DNA of 64,000 nt from Trichomonas vaginalis G3 (lineage: Eukaryota; Parabasalia; Trichomonadida; Trichomonadidae). The notes beneath the pieces were generated by a model that ran no database searches, was not told the origin of the DNA, and was given only the letters and a program-made list of their open reading frames with translations. This document shows positions 9,078 through 20,400 of this stretch, piece by piece (position 1 is the stretch's first letter; every line of letters starts with the position of its first letter). The DNA is taken from contig NC_067205.1 in the NCBI RefSeq assembly GCF_026262505.1, positions 930,001 through 994,000 of the forward strand. Reading direction: 5' to 3'. The translations under genes were made by a program, and so were the position numbers.

Positions 9078-10136
9078 ATGAAGTTTAATGATTTGGTACC
9101 ACAAACCTTCCTTCATAAATCCTTAGCGCTGTCATCATCTGATATCATTTCATGGGAAGAATTAAATGGAGATAATTCTTATCAAGAGAAAAATCATTGG
9201 GAAGGCAAATACTATTTTAGTGATGCACCAACAAAAAGTTATTTGATTGTAGATTCTCTATTTAGTCAGTTGTTTCCAAAAGGTGCAATTCGATTTTTGA
9301 ATACAAAACCGACCATGTCTATTTTCATAAATATTTCCGTTTTTCAATACTGCTATTCTACAGCTTCCAACCATAACGGTGGCGCATTTTATTGGAGACC
9401 AGAAGGAAATGTCGCAATATATGGATCATGCTTTGACACAGCGTATGCAGGATATAGCGGTCAAGCATACGGTATCACTGTATCGAATAGTACTTCAGCA
9501 ATCGATCATTGTAACATGACATCATATTTCAATATTGGCCAGAGCCCAACAAAAGGATATTTTTTGGCAACACACGCTCTTGGACACATTATATTATTTA
9601 ATAATAATATGACAGAATGCAGAAGTTCAGATCAAGCAGCATATAGACCTGGAACTGAAGCATCAGAAGCAATTATTCAGCATTGCATATTTCAAAATAT
9701 CTCTTCAGGGAGAAGATTATTTACTGATTCTCTTTCCGTTACATCTAATCCTTTAAAGTTTATATTTGATATTATAATGTACTGTGAGATATCAGATAAT
9801 TATGTAGCTATTGATTCTAATTTATATTCATTATCTTTGACGAGCTGCATTGTTAAAAATAATAAAATTACAAAATTTTGCAAGAGCAGAGCAACAGCAG
9901 TTATTACTGATACATATTTGCAAGCAGGAATGATCATAAGCCCAGATCCGAAGATTGAGAGTCCAAGGGTCGATGACAGTTTGTTTGCTCTCGAATTGAT
10001 CCACGATGCCTTTTGCAAAAGAAAATTTATTTTCATAGACTCAAATGGGTTTCAAAAAGTAAGTAGGAAATCTATATTTAAAGCCTTTGCACAAATTCCG
10101 GCTTTGATATCTCAAAATGAAGGCACACATATATGA
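9078..10136 (+). CDS. Beta-helix-like (pectin-lyase-fold) protein of a trichomonad family
   Basis: 352 residues, ATG at 9078. The middle shows repeated short strands with N, C, G and S turns (VAIYGSCFDTAYAGYSG, SAIDHCNMTSYFNIG, HIILFNNNMTECRSSD, IIQHCIFQNISSG, LSLTSCIVKNNKI), the pattern of a right-handed parallel beta-helix. The spacing of Cys and Asn matches the damaged copies at 1660-2770 and 19239-20288, so this is the intact relative in the window. No convincing signal peptide or C-terminal membrane helix is present, although related trichomonad proteins are often on the cell surface. It could be a truncated but still open family member. No catalytic residues can be assigned. Confidence 0.6.
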   Translation: MKFNDLVPQTFLHKSLALSSSDIISWEELNGDNSYQEKNHWEGKYYFSDAPTKSYLIVDSLFSQLFPKGAIRFLNTKPTMSIFINISVFQYCYSTASNHNGGAFYWRPEGNVAIYGSCFDTAYAGYSGQAYGITVSNSTSAIDHCNMTSYFNIGQSPTKGYFLATHALGHIILFNNNMTECRSSDQAAYRPGTEASEAIIQHCIFQNISSGRRLFTDSLSVTSNPLKFIFDIIMYCEISDNYVAIDSNLYSLSLTSCIVKNNKITKFCKSRATAVITDTYLQAGMIISPDPKIESPRVDDSLFALELIHDAFCKRKFIFIDSNGFQKVSRKSIFKAFAQIPALISQNEGTHI

Positions 10137-11060
10137 CAATTAAATTTATTTGTGAATATCTCTCACTTCTCGCTTATTTTGAAATTATGATCATAATAAT
10201 TTAAATTTTTTTCTTAATGATCTTTTTAATGAAAGACTATCATTTATCACTTACAATTGTAATCAAGTTTAACCGAGTTACACAGAAAATTCTCGATATC
10301 TGATGGTTTCGAAAATTATTCAGAAGAAATTTCCAAAATAAGTGTTTATATTTAATCTTTTTCTTAAAAATGAGTTTGGCCAGTGTATTGTTAATGCTAG
10401 TGAAAACAAAAAGTATTTGAAATTTTTGCATCTTGCCTTATTTTCTTAACCCATTGTTTATAGCAACTCTTACTAGAAGGGTTAATTCGTTATGTAATAA
10501 TTAAGTTAGCAAGTCGACATTTTAAATAATTGAATTATTGAATTAAATTTGATGTGTAATGCCTTATTAAATTAGAATGAAGTTGCCATAAACAAGGATG
10601 ATATGGTAAGATCTAATTGATTTAACTCTATTGTTTTCCGATTCATTCTGTACTTGGAGAAAATTTACTTGATAATATTCATATTGAAATGAAATACAAT
10701 AAAGTCAATTCCAGGCGATTTTTAAATTGAGAAGATGGACGTTAAAACGATGAAAGGGGAATTAAAATTATCGCGATTAGTAGGGATGAATACCGAAAGT
10801 GTGATAGTAAATAAAAAAAAATTATGTACTACAACGATAAAATTCTCCAATATATATTATGGGATTTACCATGTATATGATTCATCATCGATTAAGTGTC
10901 AAATCGTTGTTTCCCTTTCAAAAGAAGCATAAAATTTTTTTTATGGATTTCATCAAATAAATATAAGGTACTAAATAAATTCATTCATTATTGTTTAAAA
11001 ATCCTCCTTTATCAATTTTGAATGGCCCATTTCAAATAACTTCGTATAAAATTTTGGTGG
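10137..11060. other. Intergenic, AT-rich; one weak 65-codon frame
   Basis: About 920 bases. A 65-codon ATG frame at 10735-10932 (MDVKTMKGELKL...) has no recognisable domain and no convincing promoter, so I do not call it a gene. The rest is low-complexity AT. Confidence 0.45.
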
Positions 11061-11720
11061 ATGAAGTCACTTCCAGATAGATCTCATAGAGAAGAACTCG
11101 CAAATTGCATAACGCACGCAATCATGATTCCAGTAGGTATTGCAATTACCAGTTATCTCGTTTATTGCCGCTGGGAATTTGATGACCCAATTGGGAAATT
11201 CGGATTGATAATTTTCGGGATCACATTTTCATTAATGATGCTTAACTCCTCTGTTTATCATTATGCAAGTGATCTGTTTTGGAAGAGATTTTTCCGCTAT
11301 ATCGATCATTTCTCAATTTTCATTCAGATCACAGGCGCATTCACACCATGTGTCCTTCTTTGTGCCAAAAATATATATGGATATGGAATCTTGGCATATC
11401 TAGTCACCTTTACCATTATCGGCATTATTTCGAAATATTTCTTCTTTGATAAAGTATTTGGCGGATTCGTCTACCTCACAATGGGCTGGAGTACTATTTT
11501 GATTTATCAGAAGATCAAATCTTACTTTGCTACCCAAGAACTCCTTTGGTTCCTTTATGCTGGTATTTGCTACTCGATAGGAGCGGCATTCTATGCATTG
11601 CAAAAATCACGTGAATTTATGCATACCGTATTCCATTTATTCACCGATATTGGCGCCTTATGTCATTTTTATTGTTTATATATGATGAATATCAGAACAA
11701 TGCAAGAAGTACCTATTTAA
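11061..11720 (+). CDS. Hemolysin III / PAQR family seven-helix membrane protein
   Basis: 219 residues from ATG 11061. The family signatures are all present: an early E-x-x-N-x-x-T-H (EELANCITH), the SSVYHYAS segment in helix 2, RYIDHFSIFIQITGAFTPC in helix 3, and the C-terminal HTVFHLFTDIGALCHFYCLY. The conserved Asp/His set that binds zinc in PAQR/adiponectin receptors (S-x-x-Y-H, D-H, H-x-x-x-H) is seen. Seven hydrophobic helices fill the rest, and the length is normal for the family. In eukaryotes these proteins have ceramidase-like or lipid-sensing roles and in yeast (Izh) zinc and sterol homeostasis; the substrate here is unknown. Confidence 0.85.
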   Translation: MKSLPDRSHREELANCITHAIMIPVGIAITSYLVYCRWEFDDPIGKFGLIIFGITFSLMMLNSSVYHYASDLFWKRFFRYIDHFSIFIQITGAFTPCVLLCAKNIYGYGILAYLVTFTIIGIISKYFFFDKVFGGFVYLTMGWSTILIYQKIKSYFATQELLWFLYAGICYSIGAAFYALQKSREFMHTVFHLFTDIGALCHFYCLYMMNIRTMQEVPI

Positions 11721-11889
11721 ATCGATGTATTCAAATGATGGCTCTAATATTGATTGTTAAAGTTCAAATATAAACAATTTTTTTAGTAGTTCAATATTTA
11801 ACGCATTTACGGTGGGCTTTTAATATTTAATGAATACATTAAATGATCTATAAATATGATTCATACCTTTATCGACTGAAAATTACATT

Positions 11890-13382
11890 TTATTTATATA
11901 GTTTAACAACTTCGCCAAGTACGTTTGTAAGATCTTGGCTGCTAAGTGAATTCCCTGATCTTGCAATAAGAATCCAATTAGATCTTTTTCTTTCTAATTC
12001 TACTTTTGTATTTCTCTTCCATTGACTGATATCTACCGAAAATTTACCAATAATATTAAACGCTTCAATAGCTGCTAATCTAACTTTGTTAGACCAATGG
12101 GTTTTTGCCATTTCTACATTTGAGAGGATATTTGGTAGGAGAAGCGAAGCATTTCTCGATAACAACCCGAGTAATGGTGATTTTGCAAGAGATTTGTTTG
12201 CTTTCTCAGCAATTTTAAAACCAATAGAATTAATGCAATTCCCAATTATATAAAACACTCTAGTCAGAAGTTCTTTCTGAGGAATATTATTGAACTCAAG
12301 CGATTTTAATAGATAATCGTATATCAAGATCTCTTTTGTTGGATTTGTCAATGGCCAAATTTGAATAATAAATTGTCAGGCTTTGGGAGAAAGAGTGTTG
12401 TACATATTCAGTATATTCTCAAATATGCTGAATAATGAGCTATTATAGAAAATTAGAGTATCTCTTTTCAATAATTGCATAAAATGAGAAAATATATATG
12501 GATAAATGAGTTCTACATAATTCATATCCTTGTAAATGCATTCATTAATAATTTCAAGGACTGTTGATATAGCAATTGGGTTTGTTTCATACTCAAATGA
12601 TAAGATTTTCAAAAAGAATGGCATTATTCTCATAAAATAGTCATGATCAGTTAATAGCGTTGTATAAAAGGATATGCAGTTGTTTTTCTCATTAATATCT
12701 TTTGAATAAAGAATGTGACTCACTTTGATTGCAAAATCTGGGGTGAAAAGGTGCATGTTATAAAATTCATGATATACAGAATTCATTATTGAGTATATTT
12801 GTTCAAGGTGCTCATAATCATCTAATTTGAACTGTGTGACATCATGATTAACCACTTCTATTTCTTTGAGTCTTTGCATTGGTCTTAATAAATTAATTAA
12901 AATCATATTAAAAAGTTCCATCTTGACTTCAATTTGAACAAAAGACATAACACCCATTACAGATAAAAATTTGTTAATTTCTGTTAATGTTCTTTTTTTA
13001 ACTTCTTTGCAAATGAATCATTTCTTGGATTTGAATAATCACATAATGTTTCACATAGCTGAATTTTCCTTAGTAATATTGAATTGAATGTTTTATCTGA
13101 TGGACTGGGGATTGGCGGCAAAGATGGAAGAGAAATATTTCTAGTTCTTTTGAAATGACACTTCTCATATGCTTTTGTATCAAAATCTCCTAAATCTGCA
13201 TCAGGTAATTCCGTTTTATATGGAGTAATTCTAACTTTTGTAGCACTTCGTACCTTTTCTAGAGTCTTGGATTTCATTATAGTAGAAAGGATCGATATTG
13301 AGCTCTTGGTCTTTGGATAGCGCATTAGCATTTTCTTTTTGATAACAAATTTTCCCAAGTATGGCAAAAATGCGATCGTCAT
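11890..13382 (-). pseudogene. PP2A regulatory subunit B56-like gene, broken in two places
   Basis: Three consecutive minus-strand frames together match a B56/PPP2R5 subunit. The N-terminal part (13382-12984) has the basic/proline tail and RKIQLCETLCDYSNP (compare RQCCVLFDFVSDPL). The middle (12957-12376) and last part (ending 11890) give helical repeats, with IIQIWPLTNPTKEILIYDYL aligning to the B56 KYWPKTHSPKEVMFLNEL segment and NVEMAKTHWSNKVRLAAIEA to RNSKTHWNKTIH. The first break is a frame change at an A-run near 12990, the second an in-frame TGA near 12374 with matching sequence on both sides. Either this is a recent pseudogene or the assembly has errors. If it were functional it would direct PP2A to substrates. 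Confidence 0.7.
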
Positions 13383-13823
13383 TCAATTTTGATGATCTTT
13401 CCAAATGTTTATAAATTTCAAAAATAATAGCAATGGTGAGTGTCGAACAATTTCAAAATGATTATTTTTTATCCGTAGGTATTCAAAATTTGTGAGAAAT
13501 CGTATGAAATCAGGGAATCAAAGAAACCTTATTATTAAATCTTACAATAAATCGGACCACTCACACACCCATTAGGAGGCGCATTCATTCAACATATATC
13601 CTTATTTTCTAAATATCAATAGCTGGATTTTTAATGAAGACCATATAAATGCTAAAGAAATAGCAATCACTTGATGATAATGTTTGAAATCCAAATGCTC
13701 AAATAAAAAAAATATTGGAATTAATACTAAAACAGGGTAATAATTATATAAAACTTTTAATCTCATGAAATAATAAATCTATATAAAACAAATAATATAA
13801 AATATAAACAAAAATATAAAAAA
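13383..13823. other. Intergenic, no gene recognised
   Basis: About 440 AT-rich bases between two minus-strand genes; presumed promoter of the B56-like gene and 3' region of the next one. No motif stands out. Confidence 0.45.
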
Positions 13824-16800
13824 TTAAAATTCATATCGAACATAATTTTGTCTTGAAGGTTGTTGCCTCTTCTCTGGTCTGCAGAATCCTTCAATAGTGA
13901 ACAATGGATCGAAATTCATTGGTAGATATTCGAAATCCAAATCTTCCAAAATTTCTTGAGGAGGAATCAAAGGTTTGAACTCTCTTTCGATGTACAGGCC
14001 ATCAGCATTTAACTTAGCTTTCACAGCATCCTTCAATTGCGTGTAAACATCAGTTAATTTTGCGACCATTTTGAAGAATTTTCTGTCTGGTGACAAAGGA
14101 ATGACTTTGCTGTTCTCCTTTGATATAAGTTCAAGTACTTCGTGCTCTGACGTGAAGGGCTGGACTTTTGGATGACTTTCTGGGTTCAATAAGTTGGATG
14201 TCGACTCCAAATCCTGGCATTCGGTAAAACTTACGACCTCATTGACACGTTTTCCTAAATTGTTCAGATTTTGAATGACTCCGTTTGCTTCTGCAACAAA
14301 ATCGCGATCTTCAACGAAATTCGTCGTAGAAATCAAAGGTTCAATGCTGGAAATACACAAAATAAGGTCAATTGACTCATGCATTGACATAACTTTCGAC
14401 AATGCAACTTTATAAAGGATATGAAGTGCTCTTTTATCGATATCCGGGGATAATATGTCTACTGGTTGTGTCCTCTTTTCAGGCTGAAGTAAATCAGTGA
14501 GAGAACTGATCGGCATCAAAGGAATTGGCTTATTATTCTTAGAATCTCCTCGAATAACAGCGTATTTCTTCAAAATAATATTAGCTGCCACAAATATCTT
14601 TGTCATCAGATCCGCAGAAGCCGTCAATGACATAAAACTGAGATGTCCAAGTAATCTGTTGAAATCTGGAACATCTATATCTCTTTCTATCTCCTTAAGC
14701 AGTCTACAACACTCATCAAATGGTTTAAGTAACGCTCCGACAAGTCTTACATCAATAATATGACCATTTGCTCTTAAAATGTGCTTAAAAAGATATTTTG
14801 CCTTATTGTCGCTTTCCAGTTCATTGAAAATTGGTCGGATTGCTAACAGCAAGTATTGTTCAGCGTCATCTTTTGTCACATTTGATTCTCTGCACTGTGC
14901 GTAGAGCGGAATCATCTGATCGAAGTAGGCATCGACTATAACAACGAATTCGAAGAAGCACTTGATATAATCGAAAGCCAACTTTTCATTACCAGAAAAG
15001 AAACGGTTAAAGTAAACAAAAGTGTCATTGATAAATTTCGAAGTGTATTGGTCCAATTCAGTGCAATTTCCAAGGAAATAAGCGACACTTCTGAATATTC
15101 CGTGGAAGAAAGCTGTTGAATTCTCTTTGTTTGGTGTATAATCAATGTGATTCAAAATAACTAATGATGTCGACGCGATTTTCAAGGATTTGCTGCCAAT
15201 AACCCATCTCATTGCCTCTAACGCCCATGTCTCTATCAGTTTCATCTCACCCATGCTCTTAAAACTATTGGAATACGACTCAACAATCAAAGCCAGCGAA
15301 TTATCACTCAAAGCTCGCCTGCTGTATGCTATTTTATTCTGCTTACATAGTTTCTTGAGCAACTGAAGTGTATGCGATGAATGAAATAGCAAAGCATGGT
15401 GTAATACGATCGGATTTCTCGAGACTTCCTTGTATTGTATGGCTTTGATGATAACTTGTATGATCCACATCTCGTCGTCATACTTACGCTCTCCCTGGTA
15501 GCTACAGTACGCGTAGAAACTGAACTCCAGTCGCTTTAAAAGTGAATTTATGATTTCTTTCGGATTTTCTTGGAGAAGTTCAGTGAATAGCTCGATCTGT
15601 ACTTCGGGATTCTTCATTTCGAATAAGAATGGAAGGACAATGGCCCGTGATTCTTCTTCTTTCATAAGAAGAGACCAAACTTCTGTCAAATGTTCGAAAT
15701 CTTGTGGTTTCACATGGGAAGTGACGTCAAACAAGAGGCAGAGGAACTGATAAGGAGACATTCGCGATAGATGCGGTGGAATATTCATGCAGGAGTGTTG
15801 GTATGGCAAAATACGGAAATTACAGACAAATGGCATCATAATATCAACGAAAACCTTTACAGAACAGGAATTGATGAATTTCTGGAGTATGGATAACGCT
15901 GTATGTACGATTGCTTCGCCATGTTTTGGCATATATTTTAATATTATGTCAATTATTGGCATTTTGTTTTCGTTATCTGTATTGAGTTGCTGTATGACTG
16001 ATTCCATCTTCTCATTTGCGTATTTCATGAGATAATTCCTCAAAAATGAATCTGCCAAAGAATATCCAGTTTTTAGCTTGTACAAACCAATAACTATTAT
16101 TGGATATGGGTTAGATAGTATCTTTTTGTGGTTTTCTTCCTTGTTTGACCCATTTCCTTGGTCAATAACTTCCGAAATCGCGTTGAAAAAGAAATCACTC
16201 GTACTTTGACTACCTGTATAGCAATATTCTATGTAATATTCTATGAATACGTTGAAATCTTTGTCTAAAAGTGGTACTAATACGTCATAATTGTGTTCTT
16301 CGCAAATTATTAAAATTTTGAGAAGACTTCTGATCGTATTTTCTGGTAATTGGCCGAATCCTTCTCCTGTTTCGAGTAAAGAAACAAGAGTTGAAGCGGC
16401 ATAGCAAATAAATCTATGATCTTCCTTGAAATTATCGAGAATGAAGGTCAGAGATCTATTCTTAGCGTTAATGGAGATGGTTGTCTTGTTGGATAAGATC
16501 CAAAACTGCATACAAAGCAAATAATATAAAATTAAATGCTCTTTGTTTTGAACTGAGGAAGGTTTGAGTGGTTTAAAGTTCTTCTCTGCTGATTCCAATA
16601 TGTAATTGGCATCTTCGTATGTTTCTACTCTTAAATTGTTAATTCCTTCGATTGATTTGAGTAAATTGTAGATGATATCCATTGTCATGGCTATTATTGG
16701 GTTATTCTTAAGGGCTATGGACTTTAAAGTCGATAAAACGAAAGGAACTAAGGTATAATTTGTATGTTTCACTGCAATTGCCAAAGAAATGGTTTCTCTT

Positions 16801-19181
16801 GTGTATATTCTCTCTAATATTGTCTTTAGAATGTTCATGTCCAATGAAACAGGCGTATCTGTCAATAATTTCGTTTCATAAACGTAAAATTCTTTGTTAA
16901 AGTTCTTTTTAACGATTGACATTGAGAAGAATATTACCAGCAATCCTAATGTAAGGTGGTTCTTCTTAGATTCCAAGAAAATTTTTGGGACATCTGAAAT
17001 TTTTTCCGTAATAGGGAGGTATTTGATGAAAGCAACGATTCGGGAGAACTCTGATAGGAAGTAGTTCCATATATGTTGGTAGGGAGAGTTCAAAGCTGTC
17101 TCTAAACTGATTTCTTCCACATAATATTTGTGATTTTCTGGTCTTTTCGGTAATTGCTGCAATAAAATGTTGTGTTTAACATTGGATTCAATGGCTTGGA
17201 TATGCTTTTCAATGTGGGAATAGAATCCTTCGTTACTTTTCAGTTTATTGAGAACAATCAGCAATTGATAGGAAATACTTCTCATGAAAGGGTATTCAGA
17301 GGCCAAACAAAGGAAGGATACGTACTCCATCTGACTGTAAACATCATTCTGAGCTCTATCTTGCGAGGGATCGCATGCTTTGGCCGCATGAAGTAATAAA
17401 TTCAAACAAACAAAAACAATTTCGGGAGTTTCTTTGATCGTTATCATTGCGACCAAATTCTCACAAATTTTTGTCTTGTCTTTTTGATCGTCAATGTGTT
17501 TTAATAAAATTACGGATGCGGGGTTCGCAATTGACGAATTGTTGATGGCGGAGAGCTTAACAAGCATGGAAGTCCACATTGTTGGCTGTATGGAGTTGGA
17601 AGTAAGGATGTAAGGAAGAGTTTCAATTAAATGTGAAGAAGGAAGAACGATATTGCCATTTATCTGGAAAGAATCTGATCTTCGCATTATTTCTGATATT
17701 GGCCCCGTATCTACATCCCATTTGCTCATGATTTCGAAAATATTATTTTTAGAAATTTTGTCGTTTTGTGTTTTCTCAAAAAGTTTGCTAGAGAAGAACC
17801 GGCTGACCATATCGCTATGAAGATATGAGTTGAGTTTTCGATATGTGATTTGACTTAAAATATTGTTAAATTTAATAATCATTTCGGGACAAATATGGAT
17901 GATGTTGTTATTGATAGGACCAACACAACTCAAAAATGTAGTGAATCGTTCATCATCGCATGAAAGAAATTTATCTGCAATTTCGTTGATGAAAACATCG
18001 AAATCCGCACATGCAAAGTAAAGAAGTGTGTTTCGGATGATAGATTGTACTTGTGAGAAGTCTTCGTGTGGGAATATAGTATCAAGAAACTGTTTAGACA
18101 TTTCAATGATCTCTTTACGGATGGAATCAGTGATTTCGATAGGAACAAACTCGAAATCAGATGTCTCGGGGACCCAAAATGAAAGAAACTGGTTAGAATT
18201 GATGTATGAGCCGAAAGATAAAATGTAAAAAATTCGAACAACGATGTTGAAGCCTGTTTCTTCTTGAAGAAGAGGAACAACTTCACGTGTATAGAATTGA
18301 AGCTTGTCACTGAATGAAACTCGGTTGTTTGCCATGATTGTAGAAATTAGTTCCAATGCACCGTATTTCAGTGTTTCGATCTTAAGAGAAAGTTGTGCGA
18401 GGCGCTCGAACTTGTTGATGATTTGGTTGTGTGCAATGAATTTAAGCAGAAGAGTAGAAACTGACTCTAACATGAGGTTAGTAGCAGTCTTACGACGGAT
18501 CTGATGGTTCATGTAGTCGTAAATGATCTCGAGGAAGTCGTATGATTTAGGATTTTCGTCAACAAGATGGACATATTTAACTAAAATGAAGTATGGTTCT
18601 GGTTTGTTGATAATAAGTTGTGAAAAGCTGTCGTAAAATTGGTCGAAGTTGACTTTAGAGATAGTGTGAATGATATATGCGAATTGTGGTAAAACCATTT
18701 CGTACATAACTGGTTCTGAGATGCTGATAGAGCAAAGGAGATAACCAAGATCTTGTAAATGTTTAAATTCAGTGATAATTGGATTAGAAACAAAGATAGA
18801 TGTGATTAAATCAGTCATGAAAATGTACTCGTAGTATCGAATGAATAAAACGTGATTTGGATTGTTAGGATCGTATTCTGGTAATATGTAGTGCTCTAAT
18901 GGAACTGTTTTATTACCACGAAGGTGAATAGTTGTGACAAATAAATCTTTTAAGAATGATAAAACACCTTGTGTGTGGATCTTGGATGTTTCCGTAAGGA
19001 TCTTGATAACAGATCGATATTCTTGATTGCTCCGTGGGAATGTTCTGAACTCTGAAAGTAAATCTTCCGATAAAACAGATAATTCTTGTTTTAAATCGGG
19101 AACTAAACTAAGTGCTGTCTTTTCAAATATAGACTTGAATGTTACAGCAACAGGGTTAAACGAATCCGGAGGTTTTCTCAT
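13824..19181 (-). CDS. Giant helical-repeat protein, possibly Furry/Tao3/Mor2-like
   Basis: 1785 residues from ATG 19181 with no break, by far the largest gene here. Nearly all of it is alpha-solenoid (HEAT/ARM-like) sequence with I/L/F-rich helices and no membrane segment or signal peptide. Segment order resembles the Furry family (yeast Tao3, fission yeast Mor2): an N-terminal block of helices around residues 60-450, a long middle, and a late segment (KLIETWALEAMRWVIGSK) reminiscent of the Furry C-terminal 'ALRWA...' region. Furry proteins scaffold NDR kinase/Mob signalling in cell polarity. I rate the family assignment as tentative; another giant HEAT protein is equally possible. The frame itself is secure because of its length. 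Confidence 0.6.
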   Translation of the reverse strand: MRKPPDSFNPVAVTFKSIFEKTALSLVPDLKQELSVLSEDLLSEFRTFPRSNQEYRSVIKILTETSKIHTQGVLSFLKDLFVTTIHLRGNKTVPLEHYILPEYDPNNPNHVLFIRYYEYIFMTDLITSIFVSNPIITEFKHLQDLGYLLCSISISEPVMYEMVLPQFAYIIHTISKVNFDQFYDSFSQLIINKPEPYFILVKYVHLVDENPKSYDFLEIIYDYMNHQIRRKTATNLMLESVSTLLLKFIAHNQIINKFERLAQLSLKIETLKYGALELISTIMANNRVSFSDKLQFYTREVVPLLQEETGFNIVVRIFYILSFGSYINSNQFLSFWVPETSDFEFVPIEITDSIRKEIIEMSKQFLDTIFPHEDFSQVQSIIRNTLLYFACADFDVFINEIADKFLSCDDERFTTFLSCVGPINNNIIHICPEMIIKFNNILSQITYRKLNSYLHSDMVSRFFSSKLFEKTQNDKISKNNIFEIMSKWDVDTGPISEIMRRSDSFQINGNIVLPSSHLIETLPYILTSNSIQPTMWTSMLVKLSAINNSSIANPASVILLKHIDDQKDKTKICENLVAMITIKETPEIVFVCLNLLLHAAKACDPSQDRAQNDVYSQMEYVSFLCLASEYPFMRSISYQLLIVLNKLKSNEGFYSHIEKHIQAIESNVKHNILLQQLPKRPENHKYYVEEISLETALNSPYQHIWNYFLSEFSRIVAFIKYLPITEKISDVPKIFLESKKNHLTLGLLVIFFSMSIVKKNFNKEFYVYETKLLTDTPVSLDMNILKTILERIYTRETISLAIAVKHTNYTLVPFVLSTLKSIALKNNPIIAMTMDIIYNLLKSIEGINNLRVETYEDANYILESAEKNFKPLKPSSVQNKEHLILYYLLCMQFWILSNKTTISINAKNRSLTFILDNFKEDHRFICYAASTLVSLLETGEGFGQLPENTIRSLLKILIICEEHNYDVLVPLLDKDFNVFIEYYIEYCYTGSQSTSDFFFNAISEVIDQGNGSNKEENHKKILSNPYPIIVIGLYKLKTGYSLADSFLRNYLMKYANEKMESVIQQLNTDNENKMPIIDIILKYMPKHGEAIVHTALSILQKFINSCSVKVFVDIMMPFVCNFRILPYQHSCMNIPPHLSRMSPYQFLCLLFDVTSHVKPQDFEHLTEVWSLLMKEEESRAIVLPFLFEMKNPEVQIELFTELLQENPKEIINSLLKRLEFSFYAYCSYQGERKYDDEMWIIQVIIKAIQYKEVSRNPIVLHHALLFHSSHTLQLLKKLCKQNKIAYSRRALSDNSLALIVESYSNSFKSMGEMKLIETWALEAMRWVIGSKSLKIASTSLVILNHIDYTPNKENSTAFFHGIFRSVAYFLGNCTELDQYTSKFINDTFVYFNRFFSGNEKLAFDYIKCFFEFVVIVDAYFDQMIPLYAQCRESNVTKDDAEQYLLLAIRPIFNELESDNKAKYLFKHILRANGHIIDVRLVGALLKPFDECCRLLKEIERDIDVPDFNRLLGHLSFMSLTASADLMTKIFVAANIILKKYAVIRGDSKNNKPIPLMPISSLTDLLQPEKRTQPVDILSPDIDKRALHILYKVALSKVMSMHESIDLILCISSIEPLISTTNFVEDRDFVAEANGVIQNLNNLGKRVNEVVSFTECQDLESTSNLLNPESHPKVQPFTSEHEVLELISKENSKVIPLSPDRKFFKMVAKLTDVYTQLKDAVKAKLNADGLYIEREFKPLIPPQEILEDLDFEYLPMNFDPLFTIEGFCRPEKRQQPSRQNYVRYEF

Positions 19182-19238
19182 AAGTAAAAAATTTAAAAAT
19201 TAAAAAAAAAATTTAAAAAAATTGACAATTTTTTGAAA

Positions 19239-20288
19239 TGAAAATGGTTTAATGCCATTTTCCATCGAGAATTCAACGATTATTTTGATGGAGAATGCGA
19301 ACGTGTTAAAAGTGGTCCATACTCAAGTAACAAAAAATACTGTGTTGAAGAGTGTTTCTTTGAAGATCTCAACAACCGTGCAGTTTATTCAAATAGAAAT
19401 TCTAAATTTCTTTTTGAAGATAGTACATTTGTTAGAGTATCAAATCCATCAGGTCAAGGTGGTGCAGTTTACACTACAAATGGTGAAGTTGTTCACAACC
19501 GAATTTGTTCATTCAACTGTTATGCACCTGACTTTGGGCAATATTGCCTTAGTCAAACATCACGTGGATCATTCAAAAATTATTTCATTGAAAGCACTTT
19601 ATCAAGACCTTCTGCAAATACAATTGGAGGTGCACCAATACACTTTTTGCGTGGAATTGAATTCTTAACAAAAACAAATATTTCATATTTTAAAACAAAT
19701 ACAAGATGTGGATACCAATTTGAATTAGGACAACCAGAATCAAATTCCACATATAATTCAATCATAAATAACACATCAACAGATATATACTGTTTAAGAA
19801 ATCAAAAATTTTCCTATCTAAAAATCATTCGATGTAGCATCATTAATAACTCAGTAAAAGACCAAGTTATCAACAATGATGGCTGTAATATATTAACAGT
19901 TGAAGAATGTAACATTATTGATAACTCAGGAACTAATACATTTTATATACAAAATTCAGGTCAAACAAATGTTTTTAATTGTTATCTTAGAAATAATGAA
20001 GAAATATCAGGAAATGTTATATTTAGTAACAGATACGACGAAGAAATCAAAAACGAAATCAAACATCTTTCTACAGAAATATGCCAAACAAAAAATCCAA
20101 TTTTAATCAATCGACAAACAATTTCAGATGATTATGAATTTATTAATTTATTTTCATTTTTTATTTTATTATTTTCAATTTATGACCAATTTTCATTTTA
20201 TATTGAAACCAATAAACATGAAGTCTACAATCGACATTCTCTTTTTGACATATTCAACTTTAAATATCTCCTTTCTTTTTTCGTCTAA
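19239..20288 (+). pseudogene. Beta-helix-like surface protein fragment, inverted copy 2
   Basis: One open frame runs from just after an in-frame TGA at 19239 to the TAA at 20286-20288, but it has no ATG near its 5' end; the first usable start would be deep inside. Readable sequence includes GECERVKSGPYSSN, GGAVYTTNGEVVHNRICSFN, IGGAPIHFLRGIEFLTKTN and a hydrophobic C-terminal stretch LFSFFILLFSIYDQFSFYI. It is collinear with and very similar to the minus-strand copy at 1660-2770, including about 35 bp of shared sequence upstream. It therefore looks like a 5'-truncated or fragment duplicate of a beta-helix family gene. It is less damaged than copy 1. A TTAA element end begins 13 bp after its stop codon. 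Confidence 0.55.
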
Positions 20289-20304
20289 TAAAAATACCAA
20301 TTAA

Positions 20305-20400
20305 GGGTGCACTACGAGGATTAAAAAGTCCTCAAATTTTTCTGAGAGTTCTATCAATTTGCTAATCCTCCAAATTAATAAAAACTTATTTTTTTCTTTA
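20305..20400 (+). mobile_element. Left end of a TTAA/GGGTGCAC element
   Basis: TTAA at 20301-20304 is followed by GGGTGCACTACGAGGATT, matching the ends of the elements at 4891-5928 and 49316. A subterminal foldback (AGTCCTCAAATTTTTCTGAGA) resembles the hairpin in the full-length copies. I found no matching right end downstream, so this is a solo end or a strongly eroded copy; the end coordinate is arbitrary. Confidence 0.45.

Noticed and set aside
10735-10932. 65-codon frame as a gene
   Set aside because: No promoter, domain or conservation visible; random frames of this size are expected in AT-rich DNA.
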